From: Marsupella aquatica
Lineage: Eukaryota; Marchantiophyta
NCBI GenBank assembly: GCA_973895155.1
Contig: OZ316894.1
Coordinates: 806,001-870,000, forward strand
DNA length: 64,000 nt
Direction of reading: 5' to 3'
Each line of letters opens with the position of its first letter. Position 1 is the first letter of the stretch. The notes under the pieces are model-generated. The model made no database searches and was not told the origin of the DNA. It saw only the letters and a list, made by a program, of their open reading frames with translations. Shown piece by piece: positions 11,541-23,202 of the stretch. Both the position numbers and the translations under genes were made by a program.

Positions 11541-12146
11541 GGTGGGTGCGCGGCCCTATGCAGGGCTCGCGGCCCTCTCATCCGTTCACTTGCGGGGCCC
11601 TTTTAAGAGGGCTCCTTAAGAGGGGTTTAATCCCCCCAACTCCTTCTCGCCATGCGCCCCGGCTGCCTCCGCGCCCCGACTGACCTTATGGAGATGCCAG
11701 GTGGCGTCCATAGGGGCTGCCCCTTATGGACCCCTTTAAGGATTCCACGTGTCGCCTCCAGGGGTGCTCCCTATGGGCGCCCCCCATTCCTCGCCCCTTT
11801 ACTCCAAAAACTTTTAACCTCTCAAAAGAACTCATTCTCTTCTTTTGGCCCTTGTTGTGGTTATACCTATTTAACCCCAAAAAGAAAAGTTAACCTCTTG
11901 GACTTATAGGGGGAACTGACAATGGTTCAAGCTAAATGGCCAGGCCACCTCTTTGCCCCCCTCCTAGGTTGCCGTGACCGTTTAGAACAATTCTGAGAAG
12001 AAAATAAAGTAAAGTCCTCCTGGCAGCACCAACTTGAAAGGACGGAATTAACTCGAAAATAAAAAAATGGCTTATTTACAGTGGCTATTAACAATGCATG
12101 GGCCTCCGCGACCAGTTATGTGTGACTTCCCGTGACGGGGTACCCA

Positions 12147-13417
12147 TCACAGATGGTCAATAAGATGGTCTAAATCCTCAACATGAGAAGGATTCTGATG
12201 ATCATTGTCTTCATCATCCTGAACATGAGAAGGAACCTCAATAGGATCTTGTACAAGAGGCGGGTCCTCAACTGAAGTATTGAGGACAGGTTCAGATACA
12301 ACGTTTGGCTCATCTGGTTGTTGATCAACATCATTTAGCAACAGACCCCACTTCTCAGGCCTAGGCTCATAATCGCTATCGTCAGACGTGTCCTCCCACT
12401 ATTCATTTAGTCCAGCCTGCACATGGTTCAGACAATATGATGAGAATGGAATGTACAAACAATAAGCAAAGATTGCAAGAAGTAAAATAAGAAGGTCATA
12501 GCTCTATTCGTGCAACTTTAGTGGTCATGCCCCGACCTGCAGCAAATTGTTAGTGGCTGTGGCTATGCTGACAGGCTTTTGCTCTTCTTTCCACTCCATG
12601 TAATCTTGGAATGTAGCTTCAAAGTCGACTTCTTTGGGGCCATGCTTCCACTACAAAAGCACTCTTTTCAGAGCCAAGTAATTCAAGGCATTTGAAATGA
12701 GAGCATCTCGAATAGTTTCAAACTGCATCAGCTCAAGAGGTTGCACCTCCACATCCGGCCGGGGGAAAATGCATGGCAGAACACCACAATCTAGTGGAAG
12801 TGCCTGCAACTTGCGATCTCTAGGTAGAAGTACCGGCAATTCTCGGATTGAAGCAACCCAGCGACATAGAATAGGAGTAAGTGCAGCAGCTGACACAAAG
12901 TCTTGCAACATCTCATACACATTGTCATCCAACAAGGATGACCAACCATTCGCCTGCCTTCCACGTATGTACACTTCCTTGATGCCATGAATGAGCAATG
13001 ATTTTGCAGGAATAAGCGGCTGATCTGCAGCAACACCATACTTCTTCTTTAGCATTGTCTTCTTCTGCAACTTTGTCTGTCTCCATCAAAGTTGCACAGT
13101 AGATCGAAGCCGGTTCCAAGAGGCCTCATTGTTGTCCTTCCTGGCATTTGGCCCATGGCCCTTATGTTTCTTGGCAATCCGAGTGGAGAAGTCGGATATT
13201 GAATATAACCAAGGTTGGCCTGTCTCCAATAATGCACGTGGCAACTCCAATTTGTGTTGACGTCCATGTGGGTTTGGAAACCAGCAAAGGAAGAGAATGA
13301 CCGAGGCTTGTGAGCACCAGCTATGCAGACAAACACATGCTTGCCTTCATCATCAACACGATGTCGGAAGTGATTCTCTTCCTCTGCTACCTGAATTTTT
13401 CTCATTTGTGGCGCCAT
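12147..13417 (-). pseudogene. 5' part of the acidic/Pro-rich gene, decayed
   Basis: Starts at ATG 13417 (MAPQMRKIQVAEEENHF). Segments: 13417-~13075 (Cys/His/Trp-rich: VFVCIAGAHKPRSF, NWSCHVHYWRQ), a 1-base frame change near 13070, then 13070-12537 (KKKYGVAADQPLIPAK, with LDCGVLPCIFPRPDVEV) with an in-frame TAG at 12651-12653, ending before GTCGGG. The next exon starts at 12416 with an in-frame TAG almost at once, then acidic sequence (EDTSDDSDYEPRP, and EDLDHLIDH) up to the insertion at 12151. No known domain. The decay and repetitive surroundings suggest a transposon accessory gene rather than a host gene, but this is an inference. Confidence 0.5.
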
Positions 13418-13549
13418 GGAAACTGAGCTTGAACCTTGGTTGGGCTCAAAATCAAACCCAACCTCTCCAGCCTATGACCTTGACCTTTGTCCTGTATTGC
13501 TTTGCACTCGTTAATGGATAGGATTCAACTACCATATGGAAATAGTCCC

Positions 13550-14420
13550 TGCACTGTTATCCACGTAATATTGAAACTATACAATGCCAGAACCGGAAGA
13601 CATGGATGTGATGGTGCTCAAAAATTGCAGAATGCAAGAGAAATTCAGGTAATGGTATTCTGCGCATTGACATGATGCAAAAAAATGCAGGAAACAGTAT
13701 GTTGGGCTACATTGACGGACAATCCTCTTCTGGAAGAACAACAGAGGGAGATACTCTCACCAAAACAAAACAGCCCATCAATGTTTGCAACAAGAGCACA
13801 ACAAGAGGCGATTCTGATGATAGTTGGACCAAACCAAGAAGAGAACAGGTTCAGATATAAGCAAAACTAGAACACACGGATGTCTTGGTATTCAAACAGG
13901 GCAGCAAAACTCATACTTAGGCAAAAAGAGCTGAAATCATACCTAATGCTTCGACCAACAAACAAATACAGGCGGGTTCAAGTGGGATGGAGATTAATCC
14001 CTGTCGTGAAGTCCACTTTGCCTAAAGCTCGCAGGCAACTATGCAGCAGAACCGGAGTACATGGATTTCATGGTGACAAAAATGCATAAGAACAAGGAGA
14101 CTCTGCAAATGATCTTAACTAATCTAATGCAAATGTAAACAATGCAGAAGAACTTACGACAAGAAGGCGAAGATAATGCAGGAGACGTCATTCATGTTAT
14201 GGTATGCATGATTAATTCTTGGGCTACATTGGCAAGCGGACAATCCTCCATACCTTAATGAAGAACAGCAAAGGGAGACACTCTCACCAATCCAAAACCC
14301 ACCAACAATTTGGCAGGCGCTACAATGTGAAAGAAATCTCGCAGAATGGGGTGAATGAACGCTACTCGATCCTAGCAGTGGGTCGAGACTCAGACCTCGC
14401 GCTCTCCTTTGGCACCGATC
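13550..14420. repeat. diverged direct duplication, offset about 517 bp
   Basis: GGGCTACATTG starts at 13704 and again at 14221, each followed by related text (CGGACAATCCTC, GGAGA-ACTCTCACCAA). A second shared block, AGAACCGGA-ACATGGAT, sits near 13583 and 14046. This looks like an old tandem duplication of about 0.5 kb. No gene seen. Confidence 0.65.
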
Positions 14421-14439
14421 AATGAAATGTGCACACAAT

Positions 14440-15831
14440 CAAAAGCATGAACCTCCCCAAAATGGCCAGCCGCCAGCAGCAAACGACGCCTCACCTCCAT
14501 GAACCACGAAGACGCAGTCCCCTCCGTAAAACAACGAAAAACTATTGATCCCACCCTCGACAAATGACGGTCGCACTTGACCCTAAATCACGCCCCGACA
14601 ATGTGCGCCCTAAAACAGAAATTATGTTGAAGACATAAACCATGACGTATTCACGCTCATAAGGGACCATAGTGCGAGAACGCAAAACCGCGTAGTGGTG
14701 GCCCAACTGCAGCGGAGTTGCGTGGTCAACTGCGGGAGGCGATCCTGCGTGGTGGCATGGCTCCCAACTGTGCAGTAAGGCCTTTACACGGGGGAAACTG
14801 CCTTACACCGGAGAAAAGGTTACGGGCCATAATGAGGGGGCTGATTGAGGCAAAAAAGTTTATAAGGGGCAAAAAAGTTTGTAGGGGGCTGATCAAGTAA
14901 AGCTTCTCTTGGAGAGGGTCTATTGAGCATATCCCTCCCTCCCGGACGGTTCATTGCCGATCAAAAGTAATAGGCGGCGAGGGTGTGTCATGTGTGAGAA
15001 AATAATGGCACTGGGCAGCCCGACAGTGGATGGGCCGCTGGGGGGTGCCCACAGAGTGCAGTAAAAGACTAAAAGTGCAACTCAAAGGACCCGAAATATC
15101 TGGACTGGCCGTACACAGCACAATCTTACAGTACGGTGGAGCCAAACGAACAGAACAATAATTATTATTGGAGTTGACGACTTGACGCTCTCAAGTTATG
15201 ACAGGTCTGCATCGTTGTCATACGCTGCCCGACGCAGGAAAGCGTTCTTCTAAACGGAACATCTACGAGTGACAGATACAAGTGACCTACTGGAATCATA
15301 CCGTATAGCACGGCAGAACAAAATGCGCCAACCCAGGCACGGAACCCATAGACAGGAGAAAATAAAATAGAGACGTAAAACTTTGGAAGACCAAAGAGCA
15401 AAGGAGCTCGAGAATCCCACCAACTTCAAAATAACTGAGAAGGCTCGTGAAGCTTATGAATAAACCGCATAGGGGGTCAAAAACTAGTGCCTGTAATAAG
15501 AATAATTTCCCTAAAGACACTGTAACCACTGTAAGAGTAGTGAATTCCTGAGCCCTGCCCTGATGTAGATCATGACCACTCTGGTTCTATAAAGTGTAGT
15601 TTGGATAAACTTTATGTGAATCTCACCTTCGTAGTGTACGACTTCTAATCAATTGAAGCGATGCTCTCTACTTCGTCAATGATAAGACAGCGGGAGGGAG
15701 CTGGTCAAGAGGAGCCGAGGAGGATATTGCAGGGTGAGCGGCCTGCACGTACAACATTACAGTTATTGAATGCCATTTTTGCATTTCTAGTACGGAGTTG
15801 CTGTCGACAGTTTAGACCGAGACGTTATTAG
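14440..15831. other. no recognisable gene
   Basis: I see only short frames without family resemblance on either strand, and no repeat structure. The 3' part presumably contains the promoter and 5' leader of the hydrolase gene at 16129. Confidence 0.5.
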
Positions 15832-16008
15832 GTATGTGTGTGGGGGGAGTGGGCGGTGGGTGAGAAGTTCAACTCTCAGTCTCTCATATTTGATTCCAAC
15901 AAGGTTTGTATCGATTGGTTCGGGTGGATGATTTTGCTTGCGCTGGCCAGCATTTCATACATCGTTCGTGATCAATTACAACTCGGATTCTTGTTTTATG
16001 AATTGCAG
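15832..16008 (+). other. possible 5' UTR intron of the hydrolase gene
   Basis: GTATGT follows TTAG at 15832, and a pyrimidine-rich tract ends in TTGCAG at 16008, 120 bp before the ATG. Consistent with an intron in the leader. Only the splice motifs support it. Confidence 0.35.
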
Positions 16009-16128
16009 GTTGAGTATGTCAGGTTCTCTGTAGTGAGTAGGACTCCAGTCAAACAGCTGCCCACCACGTCTATTTCCATGGTCAGCAATTTCGTGGCCGA
16101 ACTCGAACGTTAAAATCTTTTGCCGACC

Positions 16129-18105
16129 ATGGCTGGCTGTTTGAATTTCAGTTTGACTGAGTACAAGGGCCGTAAGTTGCACAGAAGCTTTGAGGAACGA
16201 GGGCTGAAGTCTCGGATGATACCCATCAGCAACGGTTCTACAATCCACTGCTGGGTGCCCAAAGATTTTACCCCTCCAACTGGTAACTGTCCCACTGTGG
16301 AGGAGGGGCTCACCGACGGCAATACCGTCACTGCCAAGAGTGACAAGCCAGTTTTGGTCCTTCTCCATGGCTTTGGATTAGGTGCAGTGTGGCAGTGGTC
16401 TTTGCAGGTGAAGCCCTTGTTCCCATATTTCAATCTTATCATCCCTGACCTGTTGTTCTTTGGCCTTTCTACTACAACCAATCCAGACCGGTCGGAGTCC
16501 TTTCAGGCTGAATGCGTATGGCTGACGTTAAGCACATTGGGGATATCAAGGTTCAGTGTAGTTGGCACCAGTTATGGAGGATTTGTGGCTTACAGATTAA
16601 CACAGGCACACCCGGATGCAGTAGAGAAGGTAGTCATTACCAACTCGTCAACTTGCATGAAACCTGAGGATGATCAGGAGCTTTGCAAGCGAGGTGGAGT
16701 AGCTACCATCCCAGAGTTGTTTCTTCCTACCACTAGGCCTGGGTTGGAAGCCGTCAGCAAGCTTGTCTTCTCAAAACCGGCTCCCACCTGGTTCATTCCT
16801 TCATTTATAATCAACGACTACCTAAACGTGAGTCTCTTGAAGTCATCACTCATTTTAGTTTGCTGCAATGTTAGCATTATTGTTTCTTCATCGGCTCAAT
16901 CACATTAGCTGGTATTTTTTGTCGGGTTCTCGTAGGATTTCATTAAACGTCTGCACTTGGGGGCGTCGTTAAAGCACTTAGTTTTTTTCTCAAAGACAAT
17001 GGTGTTGCAATTGTTCTTAAAGGACACAGAGTTTCGCTCTCCTTGTGCAGAATCCGTACTATCTCACTATGAAAAAGAATCTCGGGTTGATTCCACCTTT
17101 AAACAATCACCAGAACAATCAGAATCCCAGTTGCTTCTAAGTTATGTTATATTTTGGCCCTCCGTCACTGTCATAATTGCTCTCAATCACAGGTGTTGTA
17201 TCTTCCTCATCGGGAACAGAAGGTTGAGATGCTAAAGCACCTCTCATTCGGAAAAGAAGCCGGACCTGCTCTCCTGACTAAAGTTGATAAGGTAATCGGA
17301 CATTTATCTTGTAGATATGCTTGACAGTAAATCTCTCGTTTCTCTGCTACGAACAAATTATCAGACGTGCCGAATTAGAGTTACTTTATTAGATAAGAAT
17401 TTTTCTGATCTTTTTTCCAATATGGATTGAACTAGTGTGGCATTTATGCATCCATTGCAGAATATAAATGTAGTTTTTTAATTTGTTTTAATGCCCGTAG
17501 GAAGTACTTATAGTATGGGGTGAAGCTGACAAAGTCTTCCCGCTAGAGCAAGCCGAGCGCATAAAAGAGTGAGTTCTCCCCGACATTCGTTACTTGTCGC
17601 CAGCTGATTGTAAAATGAAACCTACGTTTATCTTCGCGTCGTGTCATTGAGCGTGGGTAGGCCGATGTTTTGCTATTAACACGGACTGTCTTTGCGAGGC
17701 TTGATTGTTGTCCTATGACGTGTCTTTGATTACTACCTTAACTTACGCCTTGGTGGTAGGAAAGTCACATCATAGCAAAGAGGTTATTTCATCTAGATCC
17801 GACTAGAGTACTTAAACTTTCGCACGGGTTCGACCTGCATTTTCGCTTCTTGTTTTGCATCGAGTCATTTCCAAATCTACTTTCGAACGAAAGGATTCCT
17901 TGGTTGGACTCCATGTTATCTTTTACTTTGAGCCTTTGTATCTGTAAGATATAACCTGCTCTTGGGGTATTGTAAAAGCAGGTACCTGGGGGAGCGGGCA
18001 GAACTAGTGGTACTGAAAGAGGCAGGGCATGTTTCGCACATGGAGCAGCCTGCAAAGTGGAATTCGCGTGTTGTAAAATTCTTGCTGGGAATTGAGCTTG
18101 CTTAG
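16129..18105 (+). CDS. alpha/beta-hydrolase gene, 4 exons, apparent frameshift
   Basis: Plant alpha/beta-hydrolase of the soluble lipase/esterase-like type; substrate unknown. Exons: 16129-16827, 17193-17292, 17501-17568, 17982-18105, all with GT-AG borders. Start is ATG 16129 (MAGCLNFSLTEYKG); 16120 is only a TTG. Motifs: oxyanion region LVLLHGFGLG, nucleophile elbow GTSYGG (Ser148), acid in WGEADKVFP, and His in EAGHVSHME, so the triad is complete. Exon 1 joins exon 2 as NDYLN-VLYLPHREQK, which matches the family without gap. Exon 2 is 100 bp where 99 is needed: an A run at 17280-17283 (ACTAAAAGTT) puts TGA in frame at once, whereas one A fewer would give LLTKVDK-EVLIVWG. This is a real inactivating indel or an assembly error. 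A 5' UTR intron (15832-16008) is possible. The TAG stop overlaps a MITE border. Confidence 0.8.
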
Positions 18106-18479
18106 GGCTGTCTTGCATGTAGGCAGCCCTCAAAATATCGGTCCTTAGCACTCCCTAAACTGCTGGGGAAAAGCTCCAGATTTCGATTTTCCACATTTCA
18201 GCTGCCCTGTAAGACCTGAGCAAGCCGTTTCGAACACTTGAATGATTGGAACGCCTCTATCAATGCACCTGGTTCCTGTTTTATTCACATTACAGAGTTC
18301 GGGACCTCAAGGGCAGGTAAGTGTCATGCCTTTTCCCCTGGATCTCCACAGTAAATGCCCTTAGCCCTGTCTGAGGAGGGGTGAAGGGGGTGCAGGCATG
18401 AAAATCTCAGTAAATAAGCTGCTCTGATCAGTTAAATCGTGGGCGCAATTGTTAGCACTGCCTACATGCAAGACACCCC
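18105..18479. mobile_element. PIF/Harbinger-like MITE on the hydrolase stop codon
   Basis: 375-bp element with 22-bp terminal inverted repeats: left 18105-18126 (GGGCTGTCTTGCATG...), right 18458-18479, which is GGGGTGTCTTGCATG... when reverse complemented, with one mismatch. It is flanked by TTA on both sides (18102-18104, 18480-18482), the TWA target duplication of PIF/Harbinger (Tourist) elements. The insertion point lies inside the TAG stop codon. The element's first G rebuilds TAG, so the encoded protein is unchanged but the whole 3' UTR is displaced. No coding capacity. Confidence 0.88.
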
Positions 18480-18482
18480 TTA

Positions 18483-18940
18483 GTATTCCCAGAACTCACT
18501 TACCCAGGACTTTTGCAGCGCTAAGATCATTGAGCAGAGTTGTAGTAGGTTTCTACCCAGCGTGACAATGGATGAAACTAAGGAGTCGAAAAGAAACGAA
18601 TGCATGCATTCTACAAAGTACTTGCTCGTATCATTTTATCTTGGGACTACTAATAAAGTGCACCCAAACTTCTTTCCATTTTGAGCAAGCAGAACTGCAA
18701 TATTCAAGAAGGATGGGTCCTCCTTGTGTGGTCACTCAAGCCTTTGATAATATTGAGGGTAAACTGTCATACATTATTCCTAAAAGATTTTTAGCGATGC
18801 CCTTAATTTGTAAATTATCCAAATACTCTCCATTCTTTAATGGTTGATATTTTTGTGGTGTTGTAGAGTGCCAATACCTGGTGCACATGTCTTTTTCAAT
18901 GGGTTGGAATGTCCCAGATGCTCTGCTATGTCACTACCCA
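18483..18940. other. displaced 3' flank of the hydrolase gene
   Basis: Probably the original 3' UTR and downstream sequence, separated by the MITE. No gene or clear repeat seen. Confidence 0.4.
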
Positions 18941-18943
18941 ATA

Positions 18944-19245
18944 CCATGTCAAGGCAAGGCAAAGAATGTTAGTGAGGCATAAGTTCTTGAAACGGGTCCT
19001 CTACTATGTCACTACCCAACACCATGTTAAGGCAAGGCAAAAGAATGTTAGCGAGGCAAAAGTTGTTGATGAAACATTTTATGTGTAGTTGTAATCATGT
19101 TGCATAGAAGAAAAAAATGTCAAGACAAGACAGAATAATAGTGAGGCAAATGTTCTTGTCGAAACATGTTGCATAAAATAAAAGATGTCAAGGCAAGGCA
19201 TAGAATGCTACTGAGGCAAAACTTATTGTTAAAACATCTCACTTA
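18944..19245. repeat. minisatellite, four diverged 70-95 bp units
   Basis: The core TGTCAAGGCAAGGCA...GAATG-TA-TGAGGCA-AA-TT-TTG occurs near 18954, 19025, 19118 and 19188, each time followed by a GAAACA-type tail. Non-coding. Confidence 0.75.
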
Positions 19246-19400
19246 TTTGCAATCCCCGTTGCAATCATGTGATCATCCTGGCCATATTGTCATTGTCAAA
19301 AGCGTTGTTACAAATGAATAAGTTTATTGTAAGGTGAGTTTTTTGGCCCATTCAATAGTCATACAAAATTCAAATTTGAGTCAGGCTCAAAACCCATTAT

Positions 19401-19675
19401 GTTTGGGTGCGATCACATATTTTAGTGTTTATCATGATCATTTATTATATTATTTAAAAACTACAATAACATGCCACATAGCCCAATGCATGTGCCCTCC
19501 CTTTCTCTTCCTCCCTCAAAACCCATTTACTACAACCATAAATTGTTTGGGTGTGATCACATATTTTAGTGTTTATCATGATCATTTATTATATTATTTT
19601 AAAAACTACAATAATAATTATGCTACATAGCCCAATGCCTGTGCCCCCCTTTCTCTTCCTCCCTCCAACATGATT
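19401..19675. repeat. 144-bp tandem duplication
   Basis: GTTTGGGTG starts at 19401 and 19545. Each copy continues with the same AT-rich block (GATCACATATTTTAGTG..., then TCTCTTCCTCCCTC). Two copies, highly similar. Confidence 0.85.
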
Positions 19676-19679
19676 TGAA

Positions 19680-20071
19680 AAGAGAAGAAAAACACAGGGA
19701 GGAAAAAATACTATCTCCCAAAATAAGGAAGTTCCCCTCTTCCATAGCAGAAAGCCAAAAACTCTTTTATGAACTTCACATGTAGTGGTTGTATGCTAGA
19801 AAGTACTCACCCATGATCACATATACAGTGTATGTACCTACTGCAAAAGCAAGTATCTCCACTGGGTATCCTTTTCCACTCAATAGAAGGGTGTAAAAAA
19901 TACTGGACTACAATAATGGGTCCCTCCAATTTCAATTTTCTGAAGGGATGATAGATGAGGAGATTTTGGCAGCAGCCTTTATTGTAGTGGCTGTTTTCTC
20001 TCTAATTAACCCTCGTACAAGTGATGATAACTGACCTATATACAGTTAATTGTGTATAAGTGCAAGCTCTA
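19680..20071. other. no recognisable gene
   Basis: AT-rich intergenic sequence before the solo LTR. Nothing coding recognised. Confidence 0.4.
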
Positions 20072-20076
20072 GGAAA

Positions 20077-20438
20077 TGTTGAGCAAAGACAACACCCAGA
20101 CAACATCCACAATGGCAAGCCCATGAACATCCAACGCACAAGTAATTGACACAAAGAGATACATGGTTCACCTCAGCTGAGGCTACGTCCACGGGAACAC
20201 ACGAGTCAGAGATTTACTGCACTCTAGGCCTGTTGACCATACCAAATCTCCGCAATACAAGATCTCCCTATCTCTCAACTAGCTTTGTAACAATAACAGA
20301 CCTTGAGTTCTTATCCAAGCAAACACCGCTTGGGATATAGTGTGCAATTACCTAGTTAACCTAACCTAGTCCACAACTGAGGTTAGCCCTAACTACGGTT
20401 ACCATCGTAAGCCTAGACCTAAGAGTAAATGTCTAGCA
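20077..20438 (-). mobile_element. copia-type solo LTR
   Basis: 362-bp LTR, TGTTGAGCAAAGAC ... GTAAATGTCTAGCA, related along its length to the LTRs at 22842 and 28391 (shared GGTTCACCTC, GAGGCTACGTCCACGGGAAC, CTCCCTATCTCTCAA). It is flanked by a perfect 5-bp target duplication GGAAA (20072-20076, 20439-20443). No internal region remains, so it arose by LTR-LTR recombination. It is more diverged than the LTR pair next door, hence an older insertion of a related family. Strand is given by analogy with the full element. Confidence 0.88.
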
Positions 20439-20443
20439 GGAAA

Positions 20444-22047
20444 GAAACCAACAGCCAGCACTTATACACAGAATGCACTATGTTATAAGTGAAGGTTGTT
20501 TAAGTTATGCACTTCTGGGTAAGTGCATGCTTTCACAAATAATGCACTAATCCAGTATACAAGCAGATTTGGATTGGAGTGCCGGACATTCAACAAGTGC
20601 ATATAATTGACATGCAACAGCTCCTAATAAAAGTAGCAGGGGCTCATTGTATAAAAATGTAGACAAGCACACCAGAATGTAGCAGAATTCACTAGTCCAG
20701 TCAACAGATTCACAATTTGAATGAAAGAAACAAAAATTGGGGCACTTTGTCACTACAAAACTTGCATTCGAATTGAAAAGATGCAATGTTTGATACAAAA
20801 CTCAGTTCCTATTGGACTGAAAGTGTGATGTGCCCTACTCAGGGCCCCAAGCTAAAACAATCTGAATTCTAAACCTTGTCAAGGATGATTCATTAGCTTG
20901 CCATCGAGCTTGCCAACAGAGTCTTTATGGCCATTCTTCATGTGCCACATTTCCAATGACAAAGGAGATTCCTCTAAATCTAGACGAAAGGGTTCCTTTG
21001 ACACAAGCTTCTTGGTGCACAGAGTAGGAGGCAACCAGTCCCAATGGATTGTGTAAACTTGCTCTGAGCCTACTTGGGCAATTCTTGCAAATGCATTGTC
21101 TTGCTGAGATGGAATCATAAGTTGTTGAATGTGATAACATGTGAAGTTTCATAATTGATAGTTCTGTAAGAATGCCTCCAAGCAACTCAAATCTTTGTTT
21201 GAGAATCACGAATTTCCCGTGTCCACTTTACCATTATAAATCATCACACCTTGGACCCCTTAAAATGGCTTGTAGCCCCACATAAACGAGCACCTTCCTG
21301 AGAAATGGGAACACAATTGTGCTTGAATAGCTTTGGCTCCTTACTCTTGCTCACCCCACTTGCCATTGCAAGGCATTCTCCTTGCCAGTTTCCTTCCCCA
21401 TTGATGACTCCCCAAAGGAGACAAAAGTTGGAGCCAACACAACAACAAATCGAAAGGGAAATGAATTAAATTTCCCAAGAGCATGAGCAGCTCTTACCAG
21501 ACCGTGCCTTAACCCTAAACTCTAATACTGCACCTTGCCTGAACTGGTACAATTTGAAGCACTTGGACAAAAATAGGTTAATGCTCCAGTAACTCCATGC
21601 ACCAAACTCACTTGGTGTGGGGTTTGGCATTGCACTTGGAAATTGCAGTGTTGTCCCTAGCCTTCCCCTCCATGTCCACACCATCAAGTCCACAATTGGC
21701 AACAGAAACTGGTAATTAAATGCTTGATTGCCTCAAGCTATGCAGACATTGATTTGTGCCAAACTTCATGATTTTGTTCACTTCAAGTGCCCAATTAAGT
21801 GTGAGCACGTACGTATGTATGTGTCATACTCTTGCTGTAGGAAAAAACATTTGATTGAATCAAAATAGAAACACCTGTGCAAACTGTATGTGCGGCTCAG
21901 TGATGGTCTCAGGTTCCTCTACTTCCTCAACGTTGTGTGAGTTTGCATTTGGATCCTCATCCTCTACAATGTGATCAATAAAAAGATAACAATGAGTCAT
22001 GGAACTCTATTACCATACGGTTAGCTCCGGCATTACTAACTTCAATG
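20444..22047. other. no recognisable gene
   Basis: 1.6 kb of intergenic sequence. Short frames on the minus strand (for example 20879-21118) show no family resemblance. Confidence 0.45.
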
Positions 22048-22841
22048 TCAAGCTCCTCTATGGTCCAGGCCAGGCCTCTGGGATAACCATCCCGTGGGGA
22101 CTAAGTATGGGGAGACTTGTGGGCAATGAAGCGTTGCACTAGCAAAGACGATCCGCTGAGCTGGTGGAGCACACAAGGGACTTAGACTAGCGTTGGGAGC
22201 TGGTCGGTCATGAAAAGGGTCAAGCTCAAGGTGGATTGTCCGAAGCTTTGGACGGACTCTGAGTTTGGAGGACCTGGGCATGAGCACTGTGTCGGCCTAG
22301 TCACAACAGGCTAATGCCCTTCACTTATAGACGTCTAAGTAGAAAGTTATGGGCATAGCAAGTCAGGTAGCTTTTGTTGTGTCCAATTGATCGTGTTGGA
22401 ATCCAAGTAGTGGCCATGGGCCAAAAAATAGGGTACCAAATTTGGTCTGGGGGTGGCAAGACTCCAGAAGCATATATGAGGGGAGTGGTGTCTCCCAGTG
22501 GGCTAAGGGTGAGCCCAATCCGTGAAGCGCGGTGGTCACGCTACAAAGGGAAAACCTCACATGGAAACAACAATATCTCCTCAACGGTAAGTCTTTTGGA
22601 GAACTTCTTGGGTGCGTTGGAAAACTTTCAAGGAGGGCTGCATCCTCTTTCAAGGAGGACCAAAGAAGGCTTGGGTCTAGGGGTGCCTTTGGTCCTCATG
22701 GTATGCAAGGGCTATCTTGCCAGGTTGTCAATCCTGTCAAAACAACAATCAAACCACGTTCAGATTCCCAAAGGAGCTTGCGTTGGGGAGACAATGCAGA
22801 GTAGACACGGGTGTTGAGGTCCCAATGCATCTTGTCATTGG
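22048..22841 (+). repeat. old LTR-like repeat, copy A, left part
   Basis: This segment and 28745-28943 are one repeat copy split by the copia insertion. In reverse orientation it matches 46900-48075: shared blocks include GGGCATGAGCACTG, GTATGGGGAGACTTGTGGGC, AGGGGAGTGGTGTC and GCTTGCGTTGGGGA. Its GC content and lack of coding frames suggest an LTR or other non-coding part of a retroelement, probably not copia. Confidence 0.7.
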
Positions 22842-23190
22842 TGTTGAGCATAGACGACGATCGTAACGGCAAGCCCATGAACCATCCAACGCACAATAGT
22901 CGACACAAGAGATACGTGGTTCACCTTCTTGAGGCTACGTCCACGGGAACACACAAGAGAGCTTTACTGAACTCTAAGCCCGTCGGCTATACCGAGTCTC
23001 CACAGTGTAAGCTCTCCCTATCTCTCAAGTGGCTCCATAACAATGAGCCTTGGTTCTACCTCTCCAAGCACACATGCCTCTTATGATATAGTGTGCAACG
23101 TAGTTGTACCTAACCACGTAGTTGTACCAACCCACGTTGTTGTACCAACCACGTCATACCTAACCTAGACGTAAGAGTAAATACCCAACA
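22842..23190 (-). repeat. 3' LTR of the copia element
   Basis: 349 bp, at the left because the element is on the minus strand. Preceded by the target duplication copy ATTGG. Differs from the 5' LTR at four bases. Confidence 0.95.
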
Positions 23191-23202
23191 ATCTTCCCCT
23201 TG
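23191..23202 (-). other. copia polypurine tract
   Basis: On the minus strand the sequence CAAGGGGAAGAT directly abuts the 3' LTR; this is the plus-strand primer site. Confidence 0.85.

Larger units (their letters stand above)
8054..12151 (-). mobile_element. 4.1-kb retroelement-like insertion
   Basis: Block with TG...CA ends (TGTCACTTGCC at 8054, CCCATCACA ending 12151) flanked by an imperfect 5-bp duplication GATAG (8049-8053) / GATGG (12152-12156). Removing it plus one duplication restores the reading frame of the acidic-repeat gene around it, which independently supports these borders. Inside, on the minus strand, is a decayed gag-like ORF (9217-10967). I could not see matching LTRs at the two ends, so it may be a heavily diverged or non-canonical LTR element. 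The right part (11.4-11.8 kb) is GC-rich, with three CCTCGCGGCTGCGCC repeats. Confidence 0.6.

Noticed and set aside
15838-16113. 91-codon ORF just upstream of the hydrolase ATG
   Set aside because: It spans a likely 5' UTR intron and resembles no family; best read as leader sequence.
16931-17000. Extra exon beginning GATTTCATTAAACG in the hydrolase gene
   Set aside because: Direct joining of 16827 to 17193 gives the conserved NDYLN-VLYLPHRE text, and no suitable donor follows the candidate exon.
22374-22817. 147-codon frame on the plus strand within the old LTR-like repeat
   Set aside because: No family resemblance; it lies wholly in repeat copy A, and copy B does not keep the frame.
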